Below the pieces are notes generated by a model, which had not been told where the DNA came from, searched no databases, and was given only the letters and a program-made list of their open reading frames with translations. Of a stretch of 64,000 nt of DNA, positions 37,333 to 49,638 are shown in pieces (position 1 is the stretch's first letter; each line of letters starts with the position of its first letter). Position numbers and translations under genes: made by a program. Source of the stretch: Thalassotalea sp. PS06 (GTDB lineage: Bacteria; Pseudomonadota; Gammaproteobacteria; Enterobacterales; Alteromonadaceae). The DNA lies in contig NZ_CP041638.1 in NCBI RefSeq assembly GCF_007197775.1, forward strand, positions 3,038,001 to 3,102,000, given 5' to 3'.

Positions 37333-38397
37333 ATGTACGTGTTGTTTGATGTTCTGCATCTGTACTACTTACCACAATATTTACCAGTCCAAAAAAAGCT
37401 GGCTGAGCACAATGTAAAAACGGCATTCGTTTTCTACCGAAGTGTCCAGGACGATATTCTCGAGCAAATCGCCGCAGAGCATCAACTGGAATACGTTTGG
37501 GTGGAAAACGAAAGTCAGGCCAGCGATTACTACACTCAGGAAAACGCCGACTGGGTATTCTTTGCCAACGGTTTTGACCACCTGGATAAATTGCATCAAG
37601 TGAGTAAATCCGCACAAATAGGCCACGGTATCGGCCCTAAATCCTGTTATTACACAGCCTCAGACTCAGCGATGACGGTCAGGTTTGTAGAGGGAGATTA
37701 TCGTTGCCAACGCCTGCGCGCACTTTACCCTGAAAACGAATTTGTCGATGTTGGCTATAGTAAGCTCGACAGTATTATCAATCAGCAAGAGCCTGGCTTT
37801 GATTTGCAGCAATTGGGATTAGATGCCAATAAACCAACGCTTATTTATGCGCCAACCTTTTACCCAAGTTCGATTGAATGTTTCGCAAAAGACTGGCCCG
37901 CAGATTTTGTTGATTTCAATATTCTCCTCAAACCTCACTATTTCTCAATCGCTAAAGAAAAATACCACAAGCAAAAAGCTTTATTAGAGCATTGGGCAAC
38001 CTTTGAGAATGTTTATCTTGCTAAATCAACGGATTACAACCTGGTGCCTTTCATGGCCAGTGCCGATATTTTGATCAGCGATGCTTCATCAGCATTATTT
38101 GAATTTGCAGCTCTGAATAAGCCAGTTATCTGGTGTGATTTTCTGAAATTACGCTGGAGCTACCGGGGGATTTTCTCCTATCGCTTTAAAAAGCGTATGG
38201 ATGAAGATTTTGGCGAATATGCCAATATTGCCGTGCATGCGAAAAGCTATAAGGACTTGCGAGGTTTAGTGATTGAGCAGTATCAACAACCTAAACTGCT
38301 TGAACCAATCCGCCTGCAGTTAGCAGAAAAGCTCGCCGGTCGCCTTGACGGCAAAGCCACCGATCGAGTCGTCGATTACATACTTTCTCATTCCTAG
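37333..38397 (+). CDS. CDP-glycerol glycerophosphotransferase-like protein 1
   Basis: A 354-residue protein similar to TagF/TagB-type CDP-glycerol:polymer glycerophosphotransferases (GT-B-like fold). It has GHGIGPKSCYY in the N-half, PTLIYAPTFYP and NILLKPHYFS in the C-half, and SADILISDASSALFEFAALNKPVIW, the donor-binding signature. ATG 37333 is preferred over the in-frame TTG at 37330. It starts 15 bp after ygiM but belongs functionally with the next two genes. It probably transfers glycerol phosphate to a surface glycan; the acceptor is unknown. Confidence 0.82.
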   Translation: MYVLFDVLHLYYLPQYLPVQKKLAEHNVKTAFVFYRSVQDDILEQIAAEHQLEYVWVENESQASDYYTQENADWVFFANGFDHLDKLHQVSKSAQIGHGIGPKSCYYTASDSAMTVRFVEGDYRCQRLRALYPENEFVDVGYSKLDSIINQQEPGFDLQQLGLDANKPTLIYAPTFYPSSIECFAKDWPADFVDFNILLKPHYFSIAKEKYHKQKALLEHWATFENVYLAKSTDYNLVPFMASADILISDASSALFEFAALNKPVIWCDFLKLRWSYRGIFSYRFKKRMDEDFGEYANIAVHAKSYKDLRGLVIEQYQQPKLLEPIRLQLAEKLAGRLDGKATDRVVDYILSHS

Positions 38398-38534
38398 ACT
38401 GATACCGTAAACGCGCATTTTAACGGCATATGTCTGAAGTGCGCCCCCTCACATCCTTTCTAAAACTTGGTTGAGTCGAGGTTCATCGGTTAAACTATCC
38501 GCGCCCAAAGGTAATCAATTCAATTAAGGTTAAA

Positions 38535-39575
38535 ATGGCTTGTAAAAAGTATTTATTCTATGTATCGCAAAACTATAGTTACGCTATTTTGCGCCCGGTT
38601 CAGGAAGAAATCAGGCGTCGCGGCGATCAGGTAAAATGGTTTTTGCACGGCCCGGTGAATCCTGATTATTTGCGTCATGATGAACAAAGGCTTTTGACCG
38701 TTCAGGATGTTATCGATTACAACCCTATGGCCACCTTATTACCCGGAAATGTCGTGCCAAATTTTATTCCCGGTATCAAGGTAGCTGTATTTCATGGATT
38801 TGACGCCGGAAAATTAAACCGACGCGGTAGCAACGATCATTTCCAGATCCGAAATTGCTTTGATTTGTATTGTACTCAAGGGCCAAATACCACCAATCGT
38901 TTTAAAGCCTTGGAACAGCAATTAGGTCATTTCAAAGTCATTGAAACTGGTTGGCCGGCACTCGATCCTTTGTTTAGTAACGGTAAAACTGAAAGTGAAG
39001 CAAATCGCCCCACTATTTTGATGTGCTCAACGTTTTCCAGAAATTTAACTTGCGCCCCGCATCTTTACGACAAAGTAAGAGAACTTAGTCAAAATGACCG
39101 TTGGCAATGGCTAATTCAATTTCATCCGAAAATGGATAAAAGCATTGTTGATATGTACAAAGGTTTAGAAAATGAAAATCTAACCTTTGTTGAGACCGAC
39201 AATGTGATCCCTTTACTGCAACAAGCCGATGTAATGGTTTGTGATACGTCCTCGGTTCTGATTATGTTCGCTTTGCAGGGTAAACCTGTCGTTACCTTTA
39301 AAAATATCAACCCGCAGCCGCATTTAATCAATATTAAAGACCCTGAGCGTTTAGAATCGGCAATTGAACAGGCATTAGCGCCTGCGCCAGAATTGCTGGC
39401 AGAACTTCAGGCATATATCGAGGCGACACACCCGAATCAGGATGGTAACTCGTCGGTAAGAGTGTTAGATGCTATCGATGAGATGGCAAGCGGCAAGCAT
39501 CCGTTAAAAGCAAAGCCCGCGAACTGGATGCGGCAACTGAAAATGCGCCGTCAGCTTAACTACTGGAAGTTCTAA
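38535..39575 (+). CDS. CDP-glycerol glycerophosphotransferase-like protein 2
   Basis: A 346-residue paralogue of the previous protein, with about the same fold. It has VAVFHGFDAGKLNR, PTILMCSTFSRNLT, QWLIQFHPKMDK and ADVMVCDTSSVLIMFALQGKPVVTF. It lacks a signal peptide, so it should act on the cytoplasmic side. With the TagD-like enzyme next to it, it suggests a short pathway adding phosphoglycerol to lipopolysaccharide or a capsule. Its C-terminus WMRQLKMRRQLNYWKF is basic and may bind the membrane. Confidence 0.82.
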   Translation: MACKKYLFYVSQNYSYAILRPVQEEIRRRGDQVKWFLHGPVNPDYLRHDEQRLLTVQDVIDYNPMATLLPGNVVPNFIPGIKVAVFHGFDAGKLNRRGSNDHFQIRNCFDLYCTQGPNTTNRFKALEQQLGHFKVIETGWPALDPLFSNGKTESEANRPTILMCSTFSRNLTCAPHLYDKVRELSQNDRWQWLIQFHPKMDKSIVDMYKGLENENLTFVETDNVIPLLQQADVMVCDTSSVLIMFALQGKPVVTFKNINPQPHLINIKDPERLESAIEQALAPAPELLAELQAYIEATHPNQDGNSSVRVLDAIDEMASGKHPLKAKPANWMRQLKMRRQLNYWKF

Positions 39576-39596
39576 AACGGCTCGCATTTCATCAGG

Positions 39597-39995
39597 TCAA
39601 GGGTTGTGATCCGTTCTTACAATTTCAATAATTTCCGTGGTTGAAACCGAAGGGGTTCTTGGTAGGTATATTACTTCACAGATATCTTTCAGGTGATCGA
39701 ATTTTCCTTGCCAGTCATCCCCCATCACCAGAATATCGGCATTGTAATACTTAATATATTCGGCCTTTAATTCCAGCGATTCTTCCACGAACACTTCATC
39801 AACGCAGCGCATTGAACGGATGATATGCATTCTGTCTTGCTGACTGTAAATCGGATATCGCTGTTTCTTTGACATGTTTAGCGCATCAGAAGAAACACCG
39901 ACAATCAGGTGGTCACCATGCAACCTGGCCCGCTCTAAAATATTCACATGACCAACGTGAAAAACATCAAATGTTCCAAAGGTAATTACGCGCAT
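39597..39995 (-). CDS. glycerol-3-phosphate cytidylyltransferase-like protein (TagD type)
   Basis: A 132-residue nucleotidyltransferase. FGTFDVFHVGHVNILERA (residues 6-23) carries the HXGH motif (His13-His16), and RTPSVSTTEI near residue 117 corresponds to the RTXGXSTT motif of TagD. TagD makes CDP-glycerol from CTP and glycerol-3-phosphate, the donor used by the two adjacent transferases. It is convergent with the second transferase. Ethanolamine- or choline-phosphate relatives share the fold, but TagD is the best fit in this context. Confidence 0.85.
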   Translation of the reverse strand: MRVITFGTFDVFHVGHVNILERARLHGDHLIVGVSSDALNMSKKQRYPIYSQQDRMHIIRSMRCVDEVFVEESLELKAEYIKYYNADILVMGDDWQGKFDHLKDICEVIYLPRTPSVSTTEIIEIVRTDHNP

Positions 39996-40129
39996 AATCT
40001 GTCACTACTTCATACAATTGCCACAAAAGTAAAACAATTTGCTCCGACTATCCAGAAATTGTGGCAAAAACCAGCGCTTTTGGTTATTTAATATTCATAA
40101 ATTTATTTAAGTATTTATTCTATTTTCTA

Positions 40130-40158
40130 TTGACACTCACTTTTTGAACACATACATT
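40130..40158 (+). promoter_or_regulatory. candidate leu operon promoter
   Basis: TTGACA (40130-40135) and TACATT (40153-40158) are separated by 17 bp, upstream of the leucine leader peptide. The -35 box is perfect; the -10 box matches 4 of 6. Confidence 0.55.
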
Positions 40159-40198
40159 TATAGTTAACTAATTGTTACGGCATAAATTCTCGACAATA

Positions 40199-40276
40199 AT
40201 GCATACTTATTTAAACAAAGAAGCTTTACTGGTACTCCTGCTGCTCAACGCACGCGGGCGTTTTTCTATTGTTTAA
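40199..40276 (+). CDS. leuL: leu operon leader peptide
   Basis: A 25-codon ORF from ATG 40199 to TAA 40274-40276. Seven of its codons are leucine, including four in a row (CTC CTG CTG CTC) in the segment ALLVLLLLNARG. This is the typical LeuL control peptide: slow translation at these codons when leucyl-tRNA is scarce should prevent the terminator at 40295-40325. It lies between a -35/-10 promoter and leuA. Confidence 0.93.
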   Translation: MHTYLNKEALLVLLLLNARGRFSIV

Positions 40277-40294
40277 ATAAACGAAAAGATTAAC

Positions 40295-40325
40295 AAAAAC
40301 CCGCACTTACCCTGCGGGTTTTTTC
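40295..40325 (+). terminator. leu operon attenuator terminator
   Basis: AAAACCCGCA (40296-40305) pairs with TGCGGGTTTT (40313-40322) around a CTTACCC loop and is followed by TTTCGTTTTT. It is located 19 bp after the LeuL stop and 44 bp before leuA. Confidence 0.92.
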
Positions 40326-40368
40326 GTTTTTAACCACAACACTTTTGATTAGAAAATAAGGTAACACC

Positions 40369-41934
40369 ATGACAGACCAGGTAATTATATTTGATACCAC
40401 GTTACGGGATGGCGAGCAGGCATTGACCGCAAGCTTATCGTTTCATGAAAAGATTCAGATTGCCCTGGCTCTCGAGCGTCTAGGTGTAGATATTATTGAA
40501 GCCGGCTTCCCAGTGTCTTCACCGGGCGATTTCCATTCCGTTCAGGAGATTGCTAAGACGGTAAAGAATGCCACCGTCTGTGGTTTATCCCGTGCGGTTG
40601 AGGCGGATATCAAAGCCTGTGCCGATGCGTTAAAGGTTGCCGATCACTTCCGTATCCATACCTTTATTTCAACCTCTGATGTCCATGTACAACAAAAGTT
40701 GCGTAAGGAATTTAGTGATGTAGAGGCCATGGCGATTCATGCGGTCAAATATGCTCGCCAGTTTACCGATGATGTTGAGTTTTCCTGTGAAGATGCAGGC
40801 CGTACACCAATCGATAACCTTTGTCGGATGGTGGAATCGGCAATTAATGCTGGTGCGACCACAGTGAATATCCCTGATACCGTTGGTTATACCATGCCAG
40901 ACGAGTTTGGCGGCATTATCACCCAATTGTTTAACCGCGTACCAAATATCGATAAGGCGATTATCTCAGTGCATTGTCACAATGATTTGGGCTTAGCGGT
41001 GGCAAATTCCATGGCTGCGGTTCAAGCTGGCGCCAGACAGGTGGAATGCACAATTAATGGCATCGGCGAGCGCGCCGGGAATTGCTCTTTAGAAGAAGTG
41101 GCAATGATCATGAAGACCCGTGAGCAATATTTAAATGTTACCACCGGTATTAAGCATCAGGAAATTGCCAGAACCTCAAAATTGGTCAGCCAGTTGTGCA
41201 ATATGCCGGTGCAACCGAATAAAGCCATTGTCGGCGCCAATGCCTTCTCCCACTCCTCCGGCATCCATCAGGATGGCATGTTAAAAGCCAGCAATACCTA
41301 CGAAATCATGACACCAGAAAGTGTCGGTATCAGCAAAACCAAGTTAAACCTTACCTCACGAAGTGGCCGCCATGTGATCAAACATCGGATGGAATCTTTG
41401 GGTTACCAAGAAGATGATTACGATTTGAATTACCTGTACGACAAGTTTTTAAAACTTGCCGACAAAAAAGGTCAGGTATTCGATGATGATTTGGAAGCGA
41501 TATTGTTCGACTCCCAGCAAAAAGTAGTCGATGACTTTTATAAAATTGGTTATTGCTCAGTGCACTCGGGGACCGGTGATTTCGCCACAGCCAGCGTTAA
41601 ATTAGCGATTGGTGATAACGAACAGATTTCCTCAGCTACCGGTAATGGTCCGGTAGATGCGTTATATCAAGCAATTAAACAAGCTGTCGATATCGACTTT
41701 GAGGTGGCCGATTACAGTATTTCCAATAAAGGTGAAGGGGAAGACGGTCTTGGCGTTGCCAACCTGGTTGTTAGCTGGGAAGGCCGCAAGTTTCATGGCT
41801 ATGGCCTGGAAACTGATATTATCGAAGCTTCCGCCAACGCTCTGGTACACACATTAAATAGCATTCACCGTGCACAACGGGTTGCTGAACTAAAGCGCGA
41901 CGCGCAATTACAACAAATCAGTAAACAAATCTAA
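40369..41934 (+). CDS. leuA: 2-isopropylmalate synthase
   Basis: A 521-residue enzyme condensing acetyl-CoA and 2-ketoisovalerate, the first leucine-specific step. [11 protein letters not shown] is at residues 8-18 with the catalytic Arg-Asp, the metal motif is HCHNDLGLA near 203, and NGIGERAGN is typical. A C-terminal regulatory LeuA domain that binds leucine ([14 protein letters not shown] to [13 protein letters not shown]) is present. It is the first gene of leuABCD, controlled by the leader and attenuator just upstream. Confidence 0.98.
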   Translation: MTDQVIIFDTTLRDGEQALTASLSFHEKIQIALALERLGVDIIEAGFPVSSPGDFHSVQEIAKTVKNATVCGLSRAVEADIKACADALKVADHFRIHTFISTSDVHVQQKLRKEFSDVEAMAIHAVKYARQFTDDVEFSCEDAGRTPIDNLCRMVESAINAGATTVNIPDTVGYTMPDEFGGIITQLFNRVPNIDKAIISVHCHNDLGLAVANSMAAVQAGARQVECTINGIGERAGNCSLEEVAMIMKTREQYLNVTTGIKHQEIARTSKLVSQLCNMPVQPNKAIVGANAFSHSSGIHQDGMLKASNTYEIMTPESVGISKTKLNLTSRSGRHVIKHRMESLGYQEDDYDLNYLYDKFLKLADKKGQVFDDDLEAILFDSQQKVVDDFYKIGYCSVHSGTGDFATASVKLAIGDNEQISSATGNGPVDALYQAIKQAVDIDFEVADYSISNKGEGEDGLGVANLVVSWEGRKFHGYGLETDIIEASANALVHTLNSIHRAQRVAELKRDAQLQQISKQI

Positions 41935-44454
<2,520 letters not shown>

Positions 44455-44455
<1 letters not shown>

Positions 44456-45054
44456 TGATGGAAAAGTTTATTACCCACACAGGTAAAGTCGTGCCATTGG
44501 ATCGTGCCAACGTCGATACCGATCAAATTATCCCAAAACAGTTTTTACAAAAGACCACGCGCACCGGATTTGCTCAGCATTTATTCCATGACTGGCGTTT
44601 TCTTGACGACGATGGTTTGCAGCCAGATCCAAGCTTTATTTTAAATGAAGACCAATACCAGGGTGCCAGCATTCTGTTAGCACGGGAAAACTTTGGTTGT
44701 GGATCTTCCAGGGAGCATGCGCCCTGGGCCATTCAGGAATACGGTTTTAAGGTAGTCGTAGCACCAAGCTTTGCCGATATTTTCTATGGTAACTGCATCA
44801 ATATCGGTGTCTTACCTATCGTTATTAGCGAAGAGGCCATTGATGAGCTATTTGAGCATGCGTTGCAAAAGCCATTAGAATTAACCGCAAGTCTTGAGAC
44901 CATGACATTGAATTATGGTGACAAAAGCTTCCCGTTTTCATTGACGGAATTTCAGCAATACTGTTTGAAAAATGGTATCGACAGTGTTGGCTGGACATTG
45001 CAAAGTCAGGATAAAATCGACGAATACGCCGCGTCGTTACCAGCCTGGCAATAG
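44455..45054 (+). CDS. leuD: 3-isopropylmalate dehydratase small subunit
   Basis: A 199-residue swivelling subunit. It has [19 protein letters not shown] and [13 protein letters not shown], the conserved loop that contacts the substrate. The start codon overlaps the leuC stop (TAATG); a second ATG follows directly. It closes the leuABCD operon. Confidence 0.98.
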
Positions 45055-45061
45055 CAAGGAA

Positions 45062-45450
45062 GGTGGAAGTGGAAAGTTTTGATCATGGATGATCTATATT
45101 CCGAAAATGCACGGAGCTTTTTTTCGGAGGGAGAGGAAGTGGGTTTTATCGTTCGTCATATCCTGCCACGACAGGATATCCTGGCCTAAAGCTCTGTTTA
45201 GCCCAATGGTGGACGGTAGAAGTAAGCGCGTCATGAAGATGTCTTCGATTCCCGGCTGGCTTTGATTTCCAGTCGAAGCTGGAAATGACGGGTTTAGTTG
45301 ACCAGGTAGCAGTGAAACAAGCAATTTAAGTGCTCTTACTTCGAGATATTTTCTATCTCGACTCCACCATTTCAGCTTTGCTGAAACTCCACCTTTTCAG
45401 CGTTTCTGAAACTCCCACTTCAAAATGCTTTATATTTTGATTCCCTCTCA
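45062..45450. repeat. mosaic hairpin repeat R2
   Basis: A gene-free block between convergent leuD and gspB. Most of it is closely similar to R3 (49639-49995): it shares GATCATGGATGATCTATAT, a CCGAAAATGC hairpin, AGCTCTGTTTAGCCCAATGG, and the hairpin GATTTCCAG/CTGGAAAT. Relative to R3 it has an extra small module with ACAGGATATCCTGG near 45170-45183. The right side is a chain of hairpins (ATCTCGA, TTTCAG/CTGAAA, TTTTGA) joined by ACTCCACC. The short minus-strand frame at 45094-45324 is not conserved in R3 and is not considered a gene. Confidence 0.85.
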
Positions 45451-45453
45451 AAA

Positions 45454-45482
45454 CAAAAAAGCCCGCGCAGCGGGCTTTTTTC
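45454..45482. terminator. gspB terminator
   Basis: AAAAAAGCCCGC pairs with GCGGGCTTTTTT around a GCA loop; it is bidirectional and lies directly after the gspB stop. The minus-strand continuation (TTTTGTTTTGAGAGGGA) matches those of the tolC and rpoD terminators. Confidence 0.95.
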
Positions 45483-46438
45483 TACCAACTCGATAACGCC
45501 GGTAACCGGAACGATTTCCCGCGATAGTTAAGCACCACAAATTGCGGATCGATTTGTTCCACTTCAATACCTTCAGGACTAATGCCTCCCTCGAAGTAAT
45601 CCTGACCATTCATGCGGATCCAACGGCTGTCGATATCGGAGGAGTACATATGCAAGGAAAACTGAATAGGCGGTACCGAATTGCGGAAACTGTCGGGCAA
45701 TTGCGCAAGCAATGGAACTTCCCGAACCGGCTGCCCCTGATTTGCTTGAGCCGCTTCCTGATTCGCTTTAGCACCAGCAATATCAGCTTTGGCCTTAGCG
45801 ATTAACGATTCCACCCGCTCCGTTTCCTGTTCGTCAGCATAGGCTTCATCAACCGCCTGATTAAAAGCGGCCAATAGCTCAGGAGAAATCTGCTCTTGCT
45901 CCTGCGCCGTTAGTGCAATCCTGGGTTTATTACTGTCAGTATTATCTGCTGCCTGGGCATCTCTTATACTCGCGTTCTGAGCCTGAAAACTGTGTTTAGC
46001 AATGGCTGAATCTACTTGCTCGGCAATCAATTGACTCTGACGTTGCTCACTTTCCTGTTGCCTGGCTTTTTCCCTTGCCAATAGCTGTTGGTTCTCTAAT
46101 TCACGTTGCTCCTTACGCAAAGTGACCAGCTGCTGATTGTAGGTTTGGCCGTCTGCAAAATATTGCGCCAGCGGATGCGCAGAATGAAAACTGGTACGCA
46201 ACGGTTCCTGTTGTTGAATTTGCACATCGTTAGCAAACCAGGTCTGTTTTACCCAGTTACCACCCCCGAAAAACCAGTAGCTCGCGCAAAAACCAGAAAT
46301 ACTCAATAGGGTTATTATTGCAATCCGAGCCGAAGATCGGTGCGTTTTGCCAGATTGGTGATATTGGCGCAGAGGGTCAATATGCAACTGTTGCTGACTT
46401 TTCGGATCTTTTTTAAGGGCGTCGAGAATATATGACAT
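45482..46438 (-). CDS. gspB: general secretion pathway protein B
   Basis: A 318-residue protein. MSYILDALKKDPKSQQQ is the characteristic start of GspB/ExeB. A transmembrane helix lies at residues about 40-58 (IAIITLLSISGFCASYWFF), followed by a long Gln/Glu-rich coiled region and a C-terminal periplasmic GspB domain (EVPLLAQLPDSFRNSVPPIQ to WIRMNGQDYFEGG). With GspA it helps insert the type II secretin through peptidoglycan. Its ATG overlaps the gspA stop by one base. Confidence 0.93.
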   Translation of the reverse strand: MSYILDALKKDPKSQQQLHIDPLRQYHQSGKTHRSSARIAIITLLSISGFCASYWFFGGGNWVKQTWFANDVQIQQQEPLRTSFHSAHPLAQYFADGQTYNQQLVTLRKEQRELENQQLLAREKARQQESEQRQSQLIAEQVDSAIAKHSFQAQNASIRDAQAADNTDSNKPRIALTAQEQEQISPELLAAFNQAVDEAYADEQETERVESLIAKAKADIAGAKANQEAAQANQGQPVREVPLLAQLPDSFRNSVPPIQFSLHMYSSDIDSRWIRMNGQDYFEGGISPEGIEVEQIDPQFVVLNYRGKSFRLPALSSW

Positions 46439-48102
46439 TAGCCCAGCCCTCCTTGTCTGCTGACAACAGTCGCATTATTACGCTCATAACGCATCTTGTT
46501 TGCCTGAATCGAATAAGGTTGAATCTCAGCAAAGCTGCCAGGATTTGCCAGCATAATCACCGTCATTAGATCGGCGTGATCCTGAATGGTCAGGCCGACC
46601 GTGCGCTGAAATTGCTGTAGTTGGTTGGCAAGTCGCTGATCAAATTCTGTGACGTTTCTCTGTGGTCGCCCCTGATAAATACTCAGGCGATTTTCAAGCC
46701 ACTGGATAAGCTGTGGTTCAGATTGAGGATCAATGCGTTCAATAAAACCTATTGGTGGTTGCCAGAGAATAAGCGCAGTTCCACGATAATGTTGCTCAAA
46801 CCATTCGAGGCTAACTTGGCGAGTAACTCCCGCAAGGCTTATGACAATGGGGTAATCCTGAATGGCGGAACCGTCGATATCCTGACCGAGCTGGCCAGTG
46901 CTGAGTAATCCGTAAAATGACTGGCCGAGTTCATCACTAAGCTCTACAACCGCCGGATAACCAAAGGCTAATAGTTGCTGTGTCGAAACATCTAGCCAAT
47001 GGCAACTTAACGAAAAATCCAAAGCTAGTTGGCAGGCATTTGAATTATCTGCACCAAGCTCCAGATGCCAGGTTTCGAACAGTGACATCAAGGCTCCCTG
47101 AAGCTCTCGAGACTGATTAATATCGATATTGGATACACTGTTACTTGCCTGGATGATTTGCTGAGTTTGTAATGATTGATTTTGCCAATTACCAAGCATT
47201 TTACCGGCAAAAATACAGACCAACAGAAAGCCGGCAATGGCCCCGCGGTTTATCCATGGACGCCAATCGATTCCCGTCGGTTTTACATCACCAAGGGTTT
47301 CTATCGCTGCATCTTTTATCAGCTTGTTATCAACCTGAGTTTTTTCCTGGGTATAGGCCGCTAGTAATGCGCGGTCGCACAACAAATTGATCAGTCGAGG
47401 AACGCCTTGGGTATATCGGTGAATCAAACGAATGGCAGAAGCTGAAAATAATGGTTGCTCACATCCCGCCACTTTTAACCGGTGTTTGATGTATTGGCCA
47501 ACTTCCTCAACCGTTAGCGGCATTAAGTGATAGCGTGCGGTGATTCGCTGCGCCAACTGGCGTAAATCCTGACGTTTAAGTAATTGCTGCAGTTCCGGCT
47601 GACCAATCAAAATGACCTGCAGCAGCTTTTTAGCGTTAGTTTCAAGGTTAGTGAGTAATCGCAACTGCTCAAGCACTTCAGCCTGCAAATGCTGGGCTTC
47701 ATCGATGATCAATAAGGTCGATAAACCTTGTTGGTGGTTGTCCAATAAACGTGCTGATATCAGGTCGGTAAGAACTTTCAGGCTTAAGTTGTTTTCCGGG
47801 TAAGAAATATTTAATTCATCGCATACACTGGCTAAAAGCTCCATCGCCGATAATGTTGGGTTGATGATGTATGCGACCTGAGCGTTTTCGGGGAGTTGCT
47901 CAAGCAGACAACGTGACACCGTTGTTTTACCCGTACCCACCTCTCCGGTAAGCAATGCAAAACCGCCGGTTTCTCCCAATCCATAACTTAAATGCGCAAG
48001 CGCCTCACGATGGCGATCGCTCATAAATAGGTAATGAGGATTTGGGGCGATTGAAAATGGCACGTCTGTCAGGCCAAAAAAGCCGGTATACCCTGAGAAC
48101 AT
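46438..48102 (-). CDS. gspA: general secretion pathway ATPase GspA/ExeA
   Basis: A 554-residue membrane ATPase. The start FFGLTDVPFSIAPNPHYLFM is typical of ExeA. Walker A is GEVGTGKTT (residues 53-61) and Walker B LLIIDEAQHL near 130, with an AAA-type QRITARYHL arginine region. A transmembrane helix occurs near 288-306 (GAIAGFLLVCIFAGK). The periplasmic part ends with a peptidoglycan-binding-1-like segment (QLQQFQRTVGLTIQDHADLM). The other gsp genes are not in this window, so this is a separate gspAB unit. Confidence 0.93.
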   Translation of the reverse strand: MFSGYTGFFGLTDVPFSIAPNPHYLFMSDRHREALAHLSYGLGETGGFALLTGEVGTGKTTVSRCLLEQLPENAQVAYIINPTLSAMELLASVCDELNISYPENNLSLKVLTDLISARLLDNHQQGLSTLLIIDEAQHLQAEVLEQLRLLTNLETNAKKLLQVILIGQPELQQLLKRQDLRQLAQRITARYHLMPLTVEEVGQYIKHRLKVAGCEQPLFSASAIRLIHRYTQGVPRLINLLCDRALLAAYTQEKTQVDNKLIKDAAIETLGDVKPTGIDWRPWINRGAIAGFLLVCIFAGKMLGNWQNQSLQTQQIIQASNSVSNIDINQSRELQGALMSLFETWHLELGADNSNACQLALDFSLSCHWLDVSTQQLLAFGYPAVVELSDELGQSFYGLLSTGQLGQDIDGSAIQDYPIVISLAGVTRQVSLEWFEQHYRGTALILWQPPIGFIERIDPQSEPQLIQWLENRLSIYQGRPQRNVTEFDQRLANQLQQFQRTVGLTIQDHADLMTVIMLANPGSFAEIQPYSIQANKMRYERNNATVVSRQGGLG

Positions 48103-48381
48103 GGGGGTTGGTGTCCGTTATTTTTGTTTAATATAGAGCCGATGAAATTACCCTGAAGTCATACGTATGTCAAAAATTCGAGCCGCTGAAAGGTAACTTT
48201 TTTGATCAGACTGGCGGATGTAATCCACGAGCTTTACAATAGCATTCTGATTTTACGTAAATTTATTGATTTACTTTACAGGTTAACGCAGCCATAACTA
48301 ATAAATTAAGGGTGATATCCAGCGTACATTCAGAATATTTGAATCCTTGACTTCAATAACAGTATAGCCAGAAACTTTGAT

Positions 48382-49638
48382 ATGAATCCGATAAAAGACA
48401 ACAAGTTACAAATATACCTGGTAGGTGGTGCAGTACGAGACCAGCTATTAGGCAGAGAGGTGTACGACCGTGACTGGGTTGTTGTTGGTGCCAGCTTTGA
48501 GCAAATGCTGGATTATGGTTTTACACCGGTTGGTAAAGACTTCCCGGTTTTTCTGCACCCCGACACCAAGGAAGAATTTGCATTAGCCCGCACCGAGCGC
48601 AAACAAGGCAGCGGTTACACGGGCTTTGTCTGCCACGCCGATCCAGATGTTACTCTTGAACAGGATTTATTGCGCCGCGACTTAACCATCAATGCCATGG
48701 CAATGGACGCAGACGGTAACCTGTTCGACCCTTATCATGGTAAGGACGATTTGGATAACCGGGTATTTCGCCATGTCTCCGACGCATTTAGCGAAGACCC
48801 GCTTCGGGTATTGAGACTCGCCAGATTTGCCGCAAGATACTTTGAATATGGATTTACCATTCACCCTGACACCCAGGCCTTACTTGAGTCCATGGCAGCG
48901 TCTGGTGAGTTGGAAAACTTAAGTGGCGATCGTATCTTCAAAGAAGTTTCCCGAGCCCTGACCGAACCAAACCCCGAGCAGTTTATCGAAGTACTGCGAC
49001 ACTGTGGTGCATTGAAGGTTATCTGGCCAGAGCTGGATGCTTTGTGGGGCGTACCTAACCCTGTTGCCCATCACGGTGAAGTGGATAGTGGGATTCATAC
49101 ATTAATGGTACTGAAAGAAGCAGTGAAGCTGACTGACGATATCGGCGTGCGCTTTGCCGCTCTGTGCCATGATTTGGGTAAGGGATTAACGGAGGAACAA
49201 TACTGGCCATCCCATCACGGCCATGAAAAATCCGGCTTACCTTTGGTTGAGGATGTATGTGACCGTTTTCGGGTACCGAAACAAATAACCAATCTGGCAT
49301 TGCGAGTGTGTGAATATCATTTACACTGCCATCGCATTAAAGAGCTCAAGCCCAAGACCATTTTAAAGCTATTAAACGCGCTCGATCCCTGGCGCAATTT
49401 GGAAATGCTTGAAAACTTCGTACTTGCCTGTCACGCCGATAGCAGCGGCAGGTTAGGCAAAGAAGATAGCCCCTACCCTCAGGGGGAGTTTCTTCTGGAA
49501 GTTGCCAGCGAATGTAAGAAAGTGGTCGCCCGACCGTTTGTCGAACAAGGCTTGCAAGGCAAAGCCATTAGCGAAGCGATTGTTAAACAACGCGGCGCGA
49601 TTATCGCAGACATGAAGAAAAAACGTATTGGGGAGTAA
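48382..49638 (+). CDS. cca: multifunctional CCA-adding tRNA nucleotidyltransferase
   Basis: A 418-residue enzyme that adds or repairs the 3' CCA of tRNA. It has IYLVGGAVRDQLLG and DRDWVVVG, containing the DXD metal residues; the EEFALARTERKQGSGYTGF block; RRDLTINAMA; and the HD domain CHDLGKGLT near residue 255, which gives phosphatase/phosphodiesterase activity. The N-terminus is nine residues longer than in E. coli. It lies between gspA (divergent) and uppP (convergent). Confidence 0.97.
   Translation: MNPIKDNKLQIYLVGGAVRDQLLGREVYDRDWVVVGASFEQMLDYGFTPVGKDFPVFLHPDTKEEFALARTERKQGSGYTGFVCHADPDVTLEQDLLRRDLTINAMAMDADGNLFDPYHGKDDLDNRVFRHVSDAFSEDPLRVLRLARFAARYFEYGFTIHPDTQALLESMAASGELENLSGDRIFKEVSRALTEPNPEQFIEVLRHCGALKVIWPELDALWGVPNPVAHHGEVDSGIHTLMVLKEAVKLTDDIGVRFAALCHDLGKGLTEEQYWPSHHGHEKSGLPLVEDVCDRFRVPKQITNLALRVCEYHLHCHRIKELKPKTILKLLNALDPWRNLEMLENFVLACHADSSGRLGKEDSPYPQGEFLLEVASECKKVVARPFVEQGLQGKAISEAIVKQRGAIIADMKKKRIGE

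Noticed and set aside
45094..45324. 76-codon minus-strand frame in R2, similar in part to the frame at 49666-49881 in R3
   Set aside because: The two translations agree only in parts because of frameshifts between the copies, and each lies in a hairpin-rich repeat; the similarity reflects the DNA repeat, not a protein.
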